Origin: Gammaproteobacteria bacterium Milos-ODIII6
Lineage (GTDB): Bacteria; Pseudomonadota; Gammaproteobacteria; Chromatiales; Chromatiaceae
DNA: 64,000 nt
Reading direction: 5' to 3'
Assembly (NCBI GenBank): GCA_029228645.1
Contig: JAPTHR010000003.1
Location: 62,001-126,000 of the forward strand
Shown: positions 8,650-19,146 of the stretch, in pieces
Layout of the letters: the number at the start of each line of letters is the position of its first letter
Numbering within the stretch: the first letter of the stretch is position 1
Program-made: the position numbers and the translations under genes
Notes under the pieces: model-generated
The model's database searches: none
Told to the model about the DNA's origin: nothing
Seen by the model: the letters and a program-made list of their open reading frames with translations, nothing else

Positions 8650-9417
8650 ATTCTCGCGAGCAAGCGCGCGCCTGGGAATTCGATAAATGACCATCATACC
8701 GTTGTGGAGCGGCCCTGGCCGCGAAGAATCCCTCCAGCGCCCTGTCCAGGCGCCTGTTCGCGAGCAAGCTCGCTCCTACGATTTCCGGGCATGGACCGAC
8801 GCTCGATCCGTAGGAGCAGCCTTGGCCGCGAAGAATCCCCAAGCGCCCTGTCCGGGCTCCTGTTCGCGAGCAAGCTCGCTCCTACGATTTCCGGGCAGGG
8901 ACCGACGCTCGATCCGTAGGAGCGGCCTTGGCCGCGAACAATCCCCCAGCGCCCCGTACAGGCGCCTGTTCGCGAGCAAGCTCGCTCCTACGATTACCGG
9001 GCACGGACCGACGCTCGATCCGTAGGAGCGGCCTTGGCCGCGAAGAACCCCCCAGCGCCCTGTCCGGGCTTCTGTTCGCGAGCAAGCTCGCTCCTACGAT
9101 TTCCGGGCATGGACCGACGCTCGATCCGTAGGAGAGGCCCTGGCCGCGAAGAATCCCCCCAGCGCCCTGTCCGGGCTCCTGTTCGCGAGCAAGCTCGCTC
9201 CTACGATTCCCGGGCATGGACCGACGCTCGATCCGTAGGAGCGGCCTTGGCCGCGAACAATCCCCCAGCGCCCCGTACAGGCGCCTGTTCGCGAGCAAGC
9301 TCGCTCCTACGATTACCGGGCACCGACCGACGCTCGATCCGTAGGAGCGGCCTTGGCCGCGAAGAACCCCCCAGCACCCCGTACAGGCCTCTCTTCGCGG
9401 GCAGGCTTGCCGCTACA
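8650..9417. repeat. 106-bp tandem array of paired REP-type palindromes (7 units)
   Basis: Units start at 8704, 8810, 8916, 9022, 9128, 9235 and 9341, so the period is 106 bp with a single 107. Each unit holds one forward REP-like palindrome (GGAGCGGCCTTGGCCGCGAA) and one inverted copy (TTCGCGAGCAAGCTCGCTCC). Near-identical spacers separate them (AGCGCCC-GTCCGGGC and CGGGCATGGACCGACGCTCG). The last unit is shortened and diverged. A degenerate copy precedes the array near 8650. It fills the 902-bp gap between the metalloprotease and the nifJ operon. No gene is credible inside; open frames across it are by-products of the repeats. Confidence 0.92.
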
Positions 9418-9435
9418 TGGCGTGAACGTAAGCCC

Positions 9436-10446
9436 TCAGGACCACACGCCGGGGCGGAAGCTGTAGTTGTCGAGGATGCGAAGGTAGTTGATGCGCTCGA
9501 AAGCGGAGGGATCGCTGACCGCGTAATGGCTGACGTGTCCGCGGAACTGGTCGATCGACTCGAAGTTTTGCTGCTCCATCCAGTCGTGGACCCCGTCGAT
9601 CACCGTCTTGAGATGCTCCGGGCCGTTCTGCAGCAGGCTGGTGCACAGGTGTACCACGTCCGCCCCGGCCAGCAGCAGCTTGATCGCGTCCTCGGCCGTA
9701 TGTATCCCCCCGGTCGCGGCGAGCGAGCAGCCGACACGCTTGTACAGCATCGCGATCCAGCGCATCGACAGCAGGCTGTCGGACGAGCGCGAGGGATGCA
9801 GGCTGTGCTGCAGCTGCAGGTTGTCGATGTTGATGTCCGGTTGGTAGAAACGGTTGAACAGGGAGACCCCCCTGGCGCCGGCGTTCTCCATGCGCTTGAC
9901 CATGTGTCCGATGGAGCTGAAGAAGGGCGAAAGCTTCATATTGATCGGGATGGTGATGGTCTCGCGCAGGTGGTTGAGCAGGTCGACATAACGTTGCTCG
10001 ACATCCTGGCATTCCTCCCAGGGAACCCCGGCGATGTAATAGACATTCAGCTCGAGGGCGTCCGCGCCGGCCTCCTGGAGTTCCCTGGCGTGCTCCAGCC
10101 AGCCGCCTTCGGTCACCCCGTTCAGGCTGGCGACCACCGGGATGCCGAGCGACGCCTTGAGGGCAGACAACTGCTCGAGGTAGCGGTCGAGCTCGCCCGG
10201 AAAGTCGGGTTGTCCGGGGAGGAAGCCATCCGCCTCGGCATGACCGTGATCCTGGTGGTGCAGGAAGCGCACCATGGATTCCTCTTCCGCGGTGATCGCT
10301 TCCTCGAACAGGGAATACATCACGATCGCGGCGGCGCCGGCGTCTTCCAGGTGGCGCGCGCTGTCCAGGCTACGGCTGAGTGGCGAAGCCGAGGGTACGA
10401 AGGGGTTCTCGAGGTGCAGCCCCAGCCAGTTGGTCTTCAGGTTCAT
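9436..10446 (-). CDS. Dihydroorotate dehydrogenase-like flavoprotein, NifJ-linked
   Basis: This 336-aa protein belongs to the class 1 dihydroorotate dehydrogenase-like TIM-barrel family that often accompanies nifJ. It starts with MNLKTNWLGLHLENPFVPSA. Barrel motifs include INMKLSPFFSSIGHMV (FMN/substrate region) and LAATGGIHTAEDAIKLLLAG, the C-terminal phosphate-binding GG loop of flavin TIM barrels. It begins 18 bp after the nifJ stop, so it is co-transcribed. Its real substrate is unknown: pyrimidine synthesis is not implied by the context. A role in electron transfer or in pyruvate/ferredoxin metabolism is inference from the pairing. Confidence 0.85.
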   Translation of the reverse strand: MNLKTNWLGLHLENPFVPSASPLSRSLDSARHLEDAGAAAIVMYSLFEEAITAEEESMVRFLHHQDHGHAEADGFLPGQPDFPGELDRYLEQLSALKASLGIPVVASLNGVTEGGWLEHARELQEAGADALELNVYYIAGVPWEECQDVEQRYVDLLNHLRETITIPINMKLSPFFSSIGHMVKRMENAGARGVSLFNRFYQPDINIDNLQLQHSLHPSRSSDSLLSMRWIAMLYKRVGCSLAATGGIHTAEDAIKLLLAGADVVHLCTSLLQNGPEHLKTVIDGVHDWMEQQNFESIDQFRGHVSHYAVSDPSAFERINYLRILDNYSFRPGVWS

Positions 10447-10464
10447 GTGGGTATCCTCCTGACG

Positions 10465-13400
10465 TCAGGGTTTGCCCCGATCGGGTTTTTCGGCCGGCTT
10501 CGGTTCGCCGGTCAGCTTGATATGCGCCAGCTGGTCGTAGAGAAGGAACTTCTCCTGGGCATGCTGCTGCGCCATACGCAGGAAGCGCTGCGCCGCGTCC
10601 GGATGGGTACGCGCCAGGACCGCAAAGCGGGTCTCGCTGTTGGCGAATTCCTCGTAAGGGATGCTCGGGGGCTTGCTGTCCATGTGCAACGGGCTTTCCC
10701 CCTGCGCGATGTTGCGCGGGTCGTATCTGAACAGGCTCCAGTGTCCGGAATTGACCGCGAGATCCTGCTGGCGCAGGTTGTTGGCCAGGTCGATGCCGTG
10801 CGCGATGCAGGGCGAGTAGGCAATGATCAACGAGGGGCCGTCGTAGCTTTCTGCGTCGATGAAGGCGCGCAGTGTCTGGACGTCCTTGGCGCCGAATGCG
10901 ACCTGCGCCACGTAGACGTTGCCATAGGCCATCGCCATCATCGCGAGATCCTTCTTCAGGGCCGGCTTGCCGCCGGCCGAGAACTTGGCGACCGCCCCGA
11001 CCGGGGTGGCCTTGGAGGTCTGGCCGCCGGTGTTGGAATACACCTCGGTGTCCAGCACCAGGATGTTGACGTTCTTACCCGAAGCCAACACGTGGTCGAG
11101 GCCGCCATAGCCGATGTCGTAGGCCCAACCGTCGCCGCCGACCAGCCAGACGCTCTTCTTGACCAGGTAGTCGGCGACCTCCGCGAGGTGGCGCGCCTCG
11201 GGCTTGTCTATCCCGCTCAGGGTCTGCTTGAGCTGCTTCACCCGTTCGCGTTGCTCGTGGATATCGGCCTCGTCGACCTGTCTGGCGTTCAGCAGCGTAT
11301 CGACCAGCGTGTCGTCGAGTTGGGGCGCGAGACGCGCGAGCAGTTCGCGCGCGTGCGCCGCCTGGGCATCCACGGCAGTGCGCATGCCGAGGCCGAACTC
11401 GGCATTGTCCTCGAACAGGGAATTGTTCCACGCGGGCCCGCGTCCTTCCGGGTTGGTGGTATAGGGCGTGGTCGGCAGATTGCCGCCGTAGATCGAGGAG
11501 CATCCGGTGGAGTTGGCGATCAGCATGCGGTCGCCGAACAACTGGGTCGCAAGCTTGATGTAGGGCGTCTCGCCGCAGCCCACGCAGGCGCCGGAGAACT
11601 CGAACAAGGGCTGCATCGCCATCGCCCCCTTGAGGGTGGTGACCTTGAGACTGCGCCGATCGAACTCGGGGATGTCGACAAAAAAGTCCCAGTTGGCGGC
11701 CTCCTGTGCGTGGCTCGGTTCGATCGGCACCATGTTGAGCGCCTTGCGTTGCGGATTCTCGCGATCGCGTATCGGGCAGATCTCGACGCACAGGCCGCAG
11801 CCGGTGCAGTCGTCCGGCGCCACCTGGTAGCTGATGTGGGTATCTGGGGGGAGGTCCTTCTTGCCGCCCTTGACCTGCACATGCTTGAAGCCGGCAGGAG
11901 CCCCCGCGGCGGCATCCGCGGGAAACATCTTGGAGCGGATCGCGGCGTGCGGACAGGTCAGGGGACACTTGCCGCAGTGTGTGCACAGGTCGGGCTCCCA
12001 CTGCGGTATCTCCAGTGCGAGGCGGCGCTTTTCATAGGCAGCGGTGCCGAGCGGCCAGGTGCCGTCAGCCGGTATCGCACTGACCGGAAGCTGGTCGCCG
12101 CGCCCGGCGATCAAAGTCGCGGTCACCTTGCGCACGAATTCGGGTGCATCCCCCTGGATGATCGGCGGTAGCGAGCGGCCACTGCTGACCTCGCCCGGCA
12201 CCTCGATCCGATGCAGGCGTGTGCGGGATGCCTCGATCGCCGCGAAGTTGCGCTCCAGCAGTCGCCGTCCCTTGCGCCCGTAGGTCTTCTCCACCATGGC
12301 CTTGATCTCGCGCACCGCGATGTCGCTCTCGATGATGTGACTGATGGCGAAGAACGCGGTCTGCATGATGGTGTTGATGCGCCTTCCCATGCCGGTCTCG
12401 CGCGCGATCCCGTAGGCGTCGATGGCATACAGCTTGATGTCCTTGTCGATGATCTCCTGCTGGATTTCGCGTGGCAGACTGTCCCACACACGCTCCGGCG
12501 GCTGGGGCGTGTTCAGCAGGAAGGTGGCGCCGGGCGCCGCTTTCTCCAGCATCGGGTAGCGGTCCAGGAACATCGGCTGGTGGCAGGCCACGAACTGGGC
12601 CGCACCCGGCTCGATCAGGTAGGTGGATTCGATCGGCTCACCTCCGAAGCGCAGGTGTGAAACGGTCACCGCGCCCGCCTTCTTGGAGTCGTACTGGAAA
12701 TAGCCCTGGATATGGTTCCCGGTCTGGTCCCCGATGATCTTTATCGAGTTCTTGTTGGCCGACACGGTGCCGTCCGAGCCGAGCCCATAGAAGACGCACT
12801 GGGTCATGCCGGAGGTCGCCTCGGAGCGGAAGCGTTCGTCCCAGTCCAGGCTGGTATGGCTGACGTCGTCGTTGATCCCGATGGTGAAATGATTTTTCGG
12901 GTTCTCTTTCTCCAGTTCTCCGAGGACCCCTGCGACCATGCCAGGGGTGAATTCCTTGGAGGAGAGACCATAGCGGCCACCGACAATCCGGGGTGCTTGC
13001 TGCAGGCGCCCCTCGGACCAGGCCTGCATGACCGCGGTGACCACGTCCTTGTACAGCGGCTCGCCGTCGGCACCCGGCTCCTTGGTGCGGTCGAGGACGG
13101 CGATGCGGGATGTGCTGGCGGGGATGGCGGCGAGCAGGTGCTCGGGCGACCAGGGGCGGTACAGGCGCACCTTGATGAGGCCAACCCGTTCCCCGCGCGC
13201 GCTCAGGGTGTCGACCGCTTCGCGCGCCGCCCCGATGCCGGAACCCATCAGGATCAGGACGCGCTCCGGTTCCGGATGGCCGTGGTATTCGAACAGCCCG
13301 TAGTGACGTCCGGTCGCCGCGCCGAAGTCCTGCATGCATTGCGCCACGATCCCCGGTGTGGCCGCATAGTAGGGGTTGACCGTCTCGCGCCCCTGGAAAT

Positions 13401-14073
13401 AGACGTCCGGGTTTTGCGAGCTGCCTCTGAGCACCGGGTGGTCCGGGCTGAGCGCGCGTTGGCGATGCGCAAGGATCAGGTCGCTGTCGATCAGCCCGGC
13501 AATCGTTTCAGCGGGGATGTCAGCGATCTTGTTTATCTCGTGCGATGTGCGGAAGCCGTCGAAGAAATGCAGGAAGGGGACGCGCGAGCGCAGCGTGGCC
13601 ATCTGTGCGATCAGGGCGAAATCCAGGACCTCCTGCACCCCCGCCGAGCACAGCATGGCGTAGCCGGTCATGCGGGTCGACATCACGTCCGAGTGATCGC
13701 CGAAGATCGACAAGGCCTGCGCCGCAATGGAACGGGCCGCCACGTGCAGTACCGTCGGGGTGAGTTCGCCCGCGATCTTGTACATGTTGGGGATCATCAG
13801 AAACAGGCCCTGCGACGCGGTGAAGCCGCTGGCCAGGGCTCCCGCCTGGAGTGCGCCATGGGTGGCTCCGGCGGCACCCCCCTCGCTCTGCATCTCCACC
13901 ACCTGGGGGACGATGCCGAGCAGGTTGCGCTGTTCGATCGATGCCCACTCGTCGGCCCATTCGCCCATGGGGGAGGCCGGAGTGATCGGGTAGATCGCGA
14001 TGACCTCGTTGGTCTGGTAGGCGATCCGGGCCGCAGCTTCGTTACCGTCGATGGTCAGCATGCTGGGTTTCAC
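10465..14073 (-). CDS. nifJ: Pyruvate:ferredoxin (flavodoxin) oxidoreductase NifJ
   Basis: NifJ oxidatively decarboxylates pyruvate to acetyl-CoA and CO2 and reduces ferredoxin or flavodoxin. The 1,202-aa single-chain form is complete. The N-terminal pyruvate domain shows YPITPASPMGEWADEW, and a central EKR-type domain follows. Two [4Fe-4S] ferredoxin motifs lie near residues 694 and 760 (CTHCGKCPLTCP and CTGCGLCVEICP). CVGCGETPY and NSTGCSSIYGG supply the proximal cluster ligands. The TPP-binding block GDGWAYDIGYGGLDH, with NTGGQTSKATP, lies near residue 980. The 5' end reads GTG (14073) with an ATG four codons later. The divergent upstream region carries three FNR boxes, consistent with oxygen control, but I saw no clear -10 on this strand. 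Confidence 0.97.
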   Translation of the reverse strand: MKPSMLTIDGNEAAARIAYQTNEVIAIYPITPASPMGEWADEWASIEQRNLLGIVPQVVEMQSEGGAAGATHGALQAGALASGFTASQGLFLMIPNMYKIAGELTPTVLHVAARSIAAQALSIFGDHSDVMSTRMTGYAMLCSAGVQEVLDFALIAQMATLRSRVPFLHFFDGFRTSHEINKIADIPAETIAGLIDSDLILAHRQRALSPDHPVLRGSSQNPDVYFQGRETVNPYYAATPGIVAQCMQDFGAATGRHYGLFEYHGHPEPERVLILMGSGIGAAREAVDTLSARGERVGLIKVRLYRPWSPEHLLAAIPASTSRIAVLDRTKEPGADGEPLYKDVVTAVMQAWSEGRLQQAPRIVGGRYGLSSKEFTPGMVAGVLGELEKENPKNHFTIGINDDVSHTSLDWDERFRSEATSGMTQCVFYGLGSDGTVSANKNSIKIIGDQTGNHIQGYFQYDSKKAGAVTVSHLRFGGEPIESTYLIEPGAAQFVACHQPMFLDRYPMLEKAAPGATFLLNTPQPPERVWDSLPREIQQEIIDKDIKLYAIDAYGIARETGMGRRINTIMQTAFFAISHIIESDIAVREIKAMVEKTYGRKGRRLLERNFAAIEASRTRLHRIEVPGEVSSGRSLPPIIQGDAPEFVRKVTATLIAGRGDQLPVSAIPADGTWPLGTAAYEKRRLALEIPQWEPDLCTHCGKCPLTCPHAAIRSKMFPADAAAGAPAGFKHVQVKGGKKDLPPDTHISYQVAPDDCTGCGLCVEICPIRDRENPQRKALNMVPIEPSHAQEAANWDFFVDIPEFDRRSLKVTTLKGAMAMQPLFEFSGACVGCGETPYIKLATQLFGDRMLIANSTGCSSIYGGNLPTTPYTTNPEGRGPAWNNSLFEDNAEFGLGMRTAVDAQAAHARELLARLAPQLDDTLVDTLLNARQVDEADIHEQRERVKQLKQTLSGIDKPEARHLAEVADYLVKKSVWLVGGDGWAYDIGYGGLDHVLASGKNVNILVLDTEVYSNTGGQTSKATPVGAVAKFSAGGKPALKKDLAMMAMAYGNVYVAQVAFGAKDVQTLRAFIDAESYDGPSLIIAYSPCIAHGIDLANNLRQQDLAVNSGHWSLFRYDPRNIAQGESPLHMDSKPPSIPYEEFANSETRFAVLARTHPDAAQRFLRMAQQHAQEKFLLYDQLAHIKLTGEPKPAEKPDRGKP

Positions 14074-14153
14074 TCCCGCTGGAGGGTGGACTGAGCGCTT
14101 TCAGCAGCTTGGGAGCAGAGCGCAGGCGGCTGCAAGCCGATCCGGTGGCGACA

Positions 14154-14167
14154 TTGATGCAAATCAA
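14154..14167. promoter_or_regulatory. FNR/Anr box 1 (perfect)
   Basis: TTGAT-GCAA-ATCAA matches the FNR consensus TTGAT-N4-ATCAA at all ten positions. Its centre is 14160.5, which is 31 bp from box 2. It lies in the nifJ / 14333 divergent region and is the box closest to nifJ. Confidence 0.85.
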
Positions 14168-14184
14168 TACCGTCCGGTGGGTGC

Positions 14185-14198
14185 TTGATGTGCGTCAA
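14185..14198. promoter_or_regulatory. FNR/Anr box 2 (one mismatch)
   Basis: TTGAT-GTGC-GTCAA matches 9 of 10 consensus positions. Its centre, 14191.5, is exactly 31 bp from each neighbour, so all three boxes should lie on nearly the same face of the helix. Confidence 0.75.
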
Positions 14199-14215
14199 TC
14201 ACGTTTCTGGCGGTA

Positions 14216-14229
14216 TTGATGCGGATCAA
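14216..14229. promoter_or_regulatory. FNR/Anr box 3 (perfect), class II position
   Basis: TTGAT-GCGG-ATCAA is a perfect FNR box centred at 14222.5. A -10 hexamer TAGAAT (14251-14256) follows on the plus strand. With a start near 14264 the box would be centred at about -41.5, the standard class II FNR activation geometry. Confidence 0.85.
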
Positions 14230-14250
14230 CATTGCAGGCGTGCCGGGTAC

Positions 14251-14256
14251 TAGAAT
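14251..14256 (+). promoter_or_regulatory. -10 element of the FNR-dependent promoter for the 14333 gene
   Basis: TAGAAT differs from TATAAT at one base. It is placed 31 bp (centre to centre) downstream of FNR box 3, as in class II FNR promoters. The leader to the ATG would be about 70 nt. The start point is inferred. Confidence 0.6.
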
Positions 14257-14332
14257 TGGTCTTGTTGCGCGCAGGGGTAGCGGGCGGTGGCCGACCCAAT
14301 CCCCTGATCTGTACCCATTTGGAGGAAAAAGT

Positions 14333-14896
14333 ATGAAGCGTACTGCGATGCTCCTGGCTCCCCTGCTGCTGGCCTGCCTGCCGTTCTCCACGGCGTCAGG
14401 GTTTGGCTTCGGTTTCTCGGAAGACGGGTTCAACACCTGGGATGCCGATGACTACCCCGGCGGTTACCCGCGCGACCCTTACAATCGTTGGAGTTGGGGT
14501 CCGGACTATCGCAGCTTCTTCCCGCCGAAGGCGCCTCAACAGTCCGCCCCGGCGGAGAGGGGCGGGCAACCGCCAGCGCGCGCCTCGGACGATGGCTGGC
14601 GCGATGCTGACAACGATGGTTGGAGCGATTGGGGAAAAGACCGCTGGGGTGATTGGGGCAAGGACGACGATCCCAAGAGCGTCAAGTTCGGCACCGGTAA
14701 CTTCGATTTCGGCGATGCCTGGAAACCGTCCTTTGGCGAAAGCTGGGGAAGCCGCCGGGCCCGGCCGCGGATGCCACCGAGGCCCTATGGCTATTACCCG
14801 CCGGCACCGGGCTGGGGTGCTTATCCGCCAGCCCCATGGGGCGGATATGCGCCAGCGCCGCAAATGGCGCCACAGCCACCAGCACCCGCGCAGTAG
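14333..14896 (+). CDS. Secreted Gly/Trp/Asp/Pro-rich protein, unknown function
   Basis: I do not recognise a defined family. The 187-aa product has a signal peptide (TAMLLAPLLLACLPFSTASG). Its low-complexity mature region has an aromatic/glycine start (FGFGFSEDGFNTWDADD), a WRD/WSDWG/WGDWG acidic segment and a proline- and tyrosine-rich tail (RPYGYYPPAPGWGAYPPAPW). The ATG follows GGAGG by 7 bp, an excellent Shine-Dalgarno. The composition loosely resembles sulfur globule proteins of sulfur-oxidising gammaproteobacteria, which are also small, exported and rich in G/Y/W/P; that link is speculative. The upstream FNR boxes point to expression under oxygen limitation. A strong terminator follows 62 bp after the stop. 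Confidence 0.75.
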   Translation: MKRTAMLLAPLLLACLPFSTASGFGFGFSEDGFNTWDADDYPGGYPRDPYNRWSWGPDYRSFFPPKAPQQSAPAERGGQPPARASDDGWRDADNDGWSDWGKDRWGDWGKDDDPKSVKFGTGNFDFGDAWKPSFGESWGSRRARPRMPPRPYGYYPPAPGWGAYPPAPWGGYAPAPQMAPQPPAPAQ

Positions 14897-14958
14897 CCGC
14901 ATCGGGCCCCGCAGGAGAGCTTTCTCCGATGGGCTGTACAGCGGGGTCAAACGAAACA

Positions 14959-14999
14959 AGCCCCCGCAGGGCATTCAGCTCCTGCGGGGGCTCTTTTTT
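14959..14999 (+). terminator. Rho-independent terminator
   Basis: A 12-bp GC-rich stem (AGCCCCCGCAGG at 14959-14970 pairs with CCTGCGGGGGCT at 14981-14992) has a 10-nt loop. A T-tract at 14994-14999 follows. It ends the 14333 transcript and separates it from the convergent chemoreceptor gene. Confidence 0.92.
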
Positions 15000-15007
15000 G
15001 AATCGAT

Positions 15008-16888
15008 TCAGGCGCGGTAGCGGAAGCGCCCGGTGATCTCCTCGAGCCCGACGGAAAGCCGGTCGAGTGACTCACTGGTGCCGAGCAGGGTGTCGGCGCG
15101 TGCGCTGCTGCGTTCCGAGGAGGCGCGGATCCCGTCCATGGTGTCGGATACCTCTTTCGCCGCGGCGCTCTGCTGTTCGACCGCGCTGGCGGTTTCGTGG
15201 GTTGCACCCACCATGCTGGCGATGCGCTGTTTGATCTCATCGAAACGCTCCATCACCTTCGTGACCTGCTCGGCGTTGTCGTGCACGCACTCGCGCGTGA
15301 CCTCGATGCTGCTGACCGCCTTGCCGGAACCCTCCTGCAGGCTGCGTATGATCGACTCGATCTCCTGGGTGGAATCCTGGGTGCGACTGGCGAGGCTGCG
15401 CACTTCGTCCGCGACGACCGCAAAACCGCGCCCCTGTTCACCCGCGCGCGCGGCCTCGATGGCCGCGTTCAGCGCGAGCAGGTTGGTCTGTTCAGCAATC
15501 GAGTTGATCACATTGACGATCCCGGTGACCGCTTCGACATGCTGTGACAGGCCCGTGATCGCTGCGCCGACCGTATCGATGTTGTCGATCATCTTGCTTC
15601 CGATATCGGCCGCGCGCTGCAATTCACCGACACCCTCGTCCGCCTTGCCCTGAATGGAGGAGCCACCTGCGGCCGCCTCTTCGGTAATCATGGCGATCTG
15701 CTCGATCGCGCTGGCCAGTTGGGTCAGTGAAAGCGAGACACGATCGACCTTCTCTTCCTGGGCATTCAGCTCCTGTTGGGTGTCGATGGCGTTCTCCGTC
15801 ATCTGACCTGCGGAGTCCCTGATCCGGGTCGAGGTATCGTTTATCCCGGCCAACAGGGATTGCAGGCGCTTCTGCATCTCGAGCATCGCCTGTTCCACCA
15901 CCCGGATCTCGGCCACGCCCGAAACAGTGGCTTCTTCAGTCAGGTCGCCATCGGCGATGCGACTGGCGCTGGCCGCCGCGCGCTGCAACGGCGCCAGATA
16001 GTGACGCAGGGCGAAGAACAGCACGAACAGGCCCGCCAGGATCGCCGCCAATGCCAGCAGACGACCGGTCCAGGTGAACGCTTCGAGCTCCGACAGTTTT
16101 ACGGTGTCGTCTCGCGCCACCAGAAGGTGCGCAGCCGGATTGCCGTCCAGCGTCACGATGGGCTGCATGCTCAGGACGTAGCGAAGGCCATCGTGAGAGG
16201 CGGTTTGAACCGATTGTTGACCGGGTTCCGGAAGATAGGCTTGAAGCTTTCCGAATTCGGGAAATTCCACGCCGCGATGCGGTGTTCCGTCTTGCCCGGC
16301 CAGCGCGACCCCGAAGCCGCTCTGCCGGGCGAAATGCCGCATCACGACATCGAGGCGCTGTGCGAATATCGCGGCGCCGAGGGTGCGGCGGCGCGTTTTG
16401 GATGAAAAGGCGACCACGTTGAACACCTCTCCGTCCTTGCTTGCGAGGGTGGCGCTATGGGTCTCGTTTGTTTCCAGCACGGGTCGCAACAATGCCGCGA
16501 TCCCCTGCAGTTGGACCCCTTCCGACGAGCTGTACAACAAGCCCTGCTCCGGGTCGAAGATCTGCAACAGGTCATAACTGTCAGCGCTACGGGTGAGATT
16601 CACGTAGCGGTCCGCGTACGTCTTGATATCAGCAGGGCTTTTCTGCTTTATCGCGGTGCGCAGGTCGAACTCGTTGTTGAAACTGTCCACATACGTGGTG
16701 ATGCGCCGGCGTTCGTTCTCGACCAGCTGATCCCAGACCAGTTGGTTGCCCGTGACGACGGCATCCGCGACCCGCTCTTCCATGCGCTGCTCGGAAATCA
16801 GTCCGTGGACCAGAAGGATGCCGGCGACTACCAGCGTCGTGATCATGGACAACAGGGTGACACGAACCTTGATCGACATCGATGGCAT
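15008..16888 (-). CDS. Methyl-accepting chemotaxis protein
   Basis: This is a transmembrane chemoreceptor (626 aa) that would signal through CheW/CheA to the flagellar motor. TM1 lies at about residues 9-30. A periplasmic sensor of roughly 240 residues follows, then TM2 ([20 protein letters not shown], about 280-300) and a HAMP segment ([20 protein letters not shown]). The signalling tip is [20 protein letters not shown] followed by [19 protein letters not shown]. The periplasmic part looks like a single dCACHE-type or helical module, but I cannot name its ligand. No C-terminal CheR-tether pentapeptide is present. A good FliA promoter lies upstream (16918-16944), as expected for a late motility gene. 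Confidence 0.95.
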   Translation of the reverse strand: MPSMSIKVRVTLLSMITTLVVAGILLVHGLISEQRMEERVADAVVTGNQLVWDQLVENERRRITTYVDSFNNEFDLRTAIKQKSPADIKTYADRYVNLTRSADSYDLLQIFDPEQGLLYSSSEGVQLQGIAALLRPVLETNETHSATLASKDGEVFNVVAFSSKTRRRTLGAAIFAQRLDVVMRHFARQSGFGVALAGQDGTPHRGVEFPEFGKLQAYLPEPGQQSVQTASHDGLRYVLSMQPIVTLDGNPAAHLLVARDDTVKLSELEAFTWTGRLLALAAILAGLFVLFFALRHYLAPLQRAAASASRIADGDLTEEATVSGVAEIRVVEQAMLEMQKRLQSLLAGINDTSTRIRDSAGQMTENAIDTQQELNAQEEKVDRVSLSLTQLASAIEQIAMITEEAAAGGSSIQGKADEGVGELQRAADIGSKMIDNIDTVGAAITGLSQHVEAVTGIVNVINSIAEQTNLLALNAAIEAARAGEQGRGFAVVADEVRSLASRTQDSTQEIESIIRSLQEGSGKAVSSIEVTRECVHDNAEQVTKVMERFDEIKQRIASMVGATHETASAVEQQSAAAKEVSDTMDGIRASSERSSARADTLLGTSESLDRLSVGLEEITGRFRYRA

Positions 16889-16917
16889 TCCCGAAAAATG
16901 AGGCGTTTACGGGGTGC

Positions 16918-16944
16918 TTAGCGACAGCGCAAGGGCAAGCTTTA
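16918..16944 (-). promoter_or_regulatory. Sigma-28 (FliA) promoter of the chemoreceptor gene
   Basis: On the minus strand, TAAA (16941-16944), exactly 15 bp, then GTCGCTAA (16918-16925) match the FliA consensus TAAA-N15-GCCGATAA at 10 of 12 positions. Transcription would start near 16910, about 22 nt upstream of the ATG. Confidence 0.7.
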
Positions 16945-16950
16945 GATGCG

Positions 16951-16985
16951 CAGGGGCCGGAGTCGAAATTCGACTCCGGCCCCTG
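16951..16985. repeat. Palindromic repeat, family B, copy 1
   Basis: CAGGGGCCGGAGTCG (16951-16965) and its exact complement (16971-16985) flank AAATT. The middle can pair further, so the element is almost a perfect 35-bp palindrome. A related element lies at 25638-25666 with the same GGAGTCG...CGACTCC core. It has no T-tract, so it is more likely a dispersed repeat than a terminator. Confidence 0.8.
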
Positions 16986-17012
16986 CCGTTGGGAGAGGGT
17001 ATACGGACGGGG

Positions 17013-18953
<1,941 letters not shown>

Positions 18954-19146
18954 GAATGCCTCCTCGAATGTAAGCGGTGGACGGGGCGATTATTTCACTG
19001 AACGAGCCAGCTTAGAACAGCTCGATTACAGGATGGACATCTTCCCGCTTGCCTGCACGGGCTTTCGGACCATCGCATCCTATCCCAGGAGCGCGATCCG
19101 GGTGTATTCGACCTTGGTCTAAACGCGCCGGGAACGGGCGAACTGA

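Noticed and set aside
8704-9417. CRISPR-like regular array
   Set aside because: The unit is 106 bp, spacers are repeated rather than unique, repeats are inverted REP palindromes, and no cas gene is nearby.
9034-12171. Very long plus-strand open frame across the REP array and nifJ
   Set aside because: It is antisense to nifJ and to its partner, starts in palindromic repeats, and has no family motifs. It is a high-GC shadow.
12712-14094. 460-codon plus-strand frame opposite nifJ
   Set aside because: It is antisense to the conserved N-terminal half of NifJ and has no start signal or domain.
14074-14160. Class II FNR promoter for nifJ on the minus strand
   Set aside because: No -10-like hexamer is found at the distance required from any of the three boxes, although regulation of nifJ from a distance remains possible.
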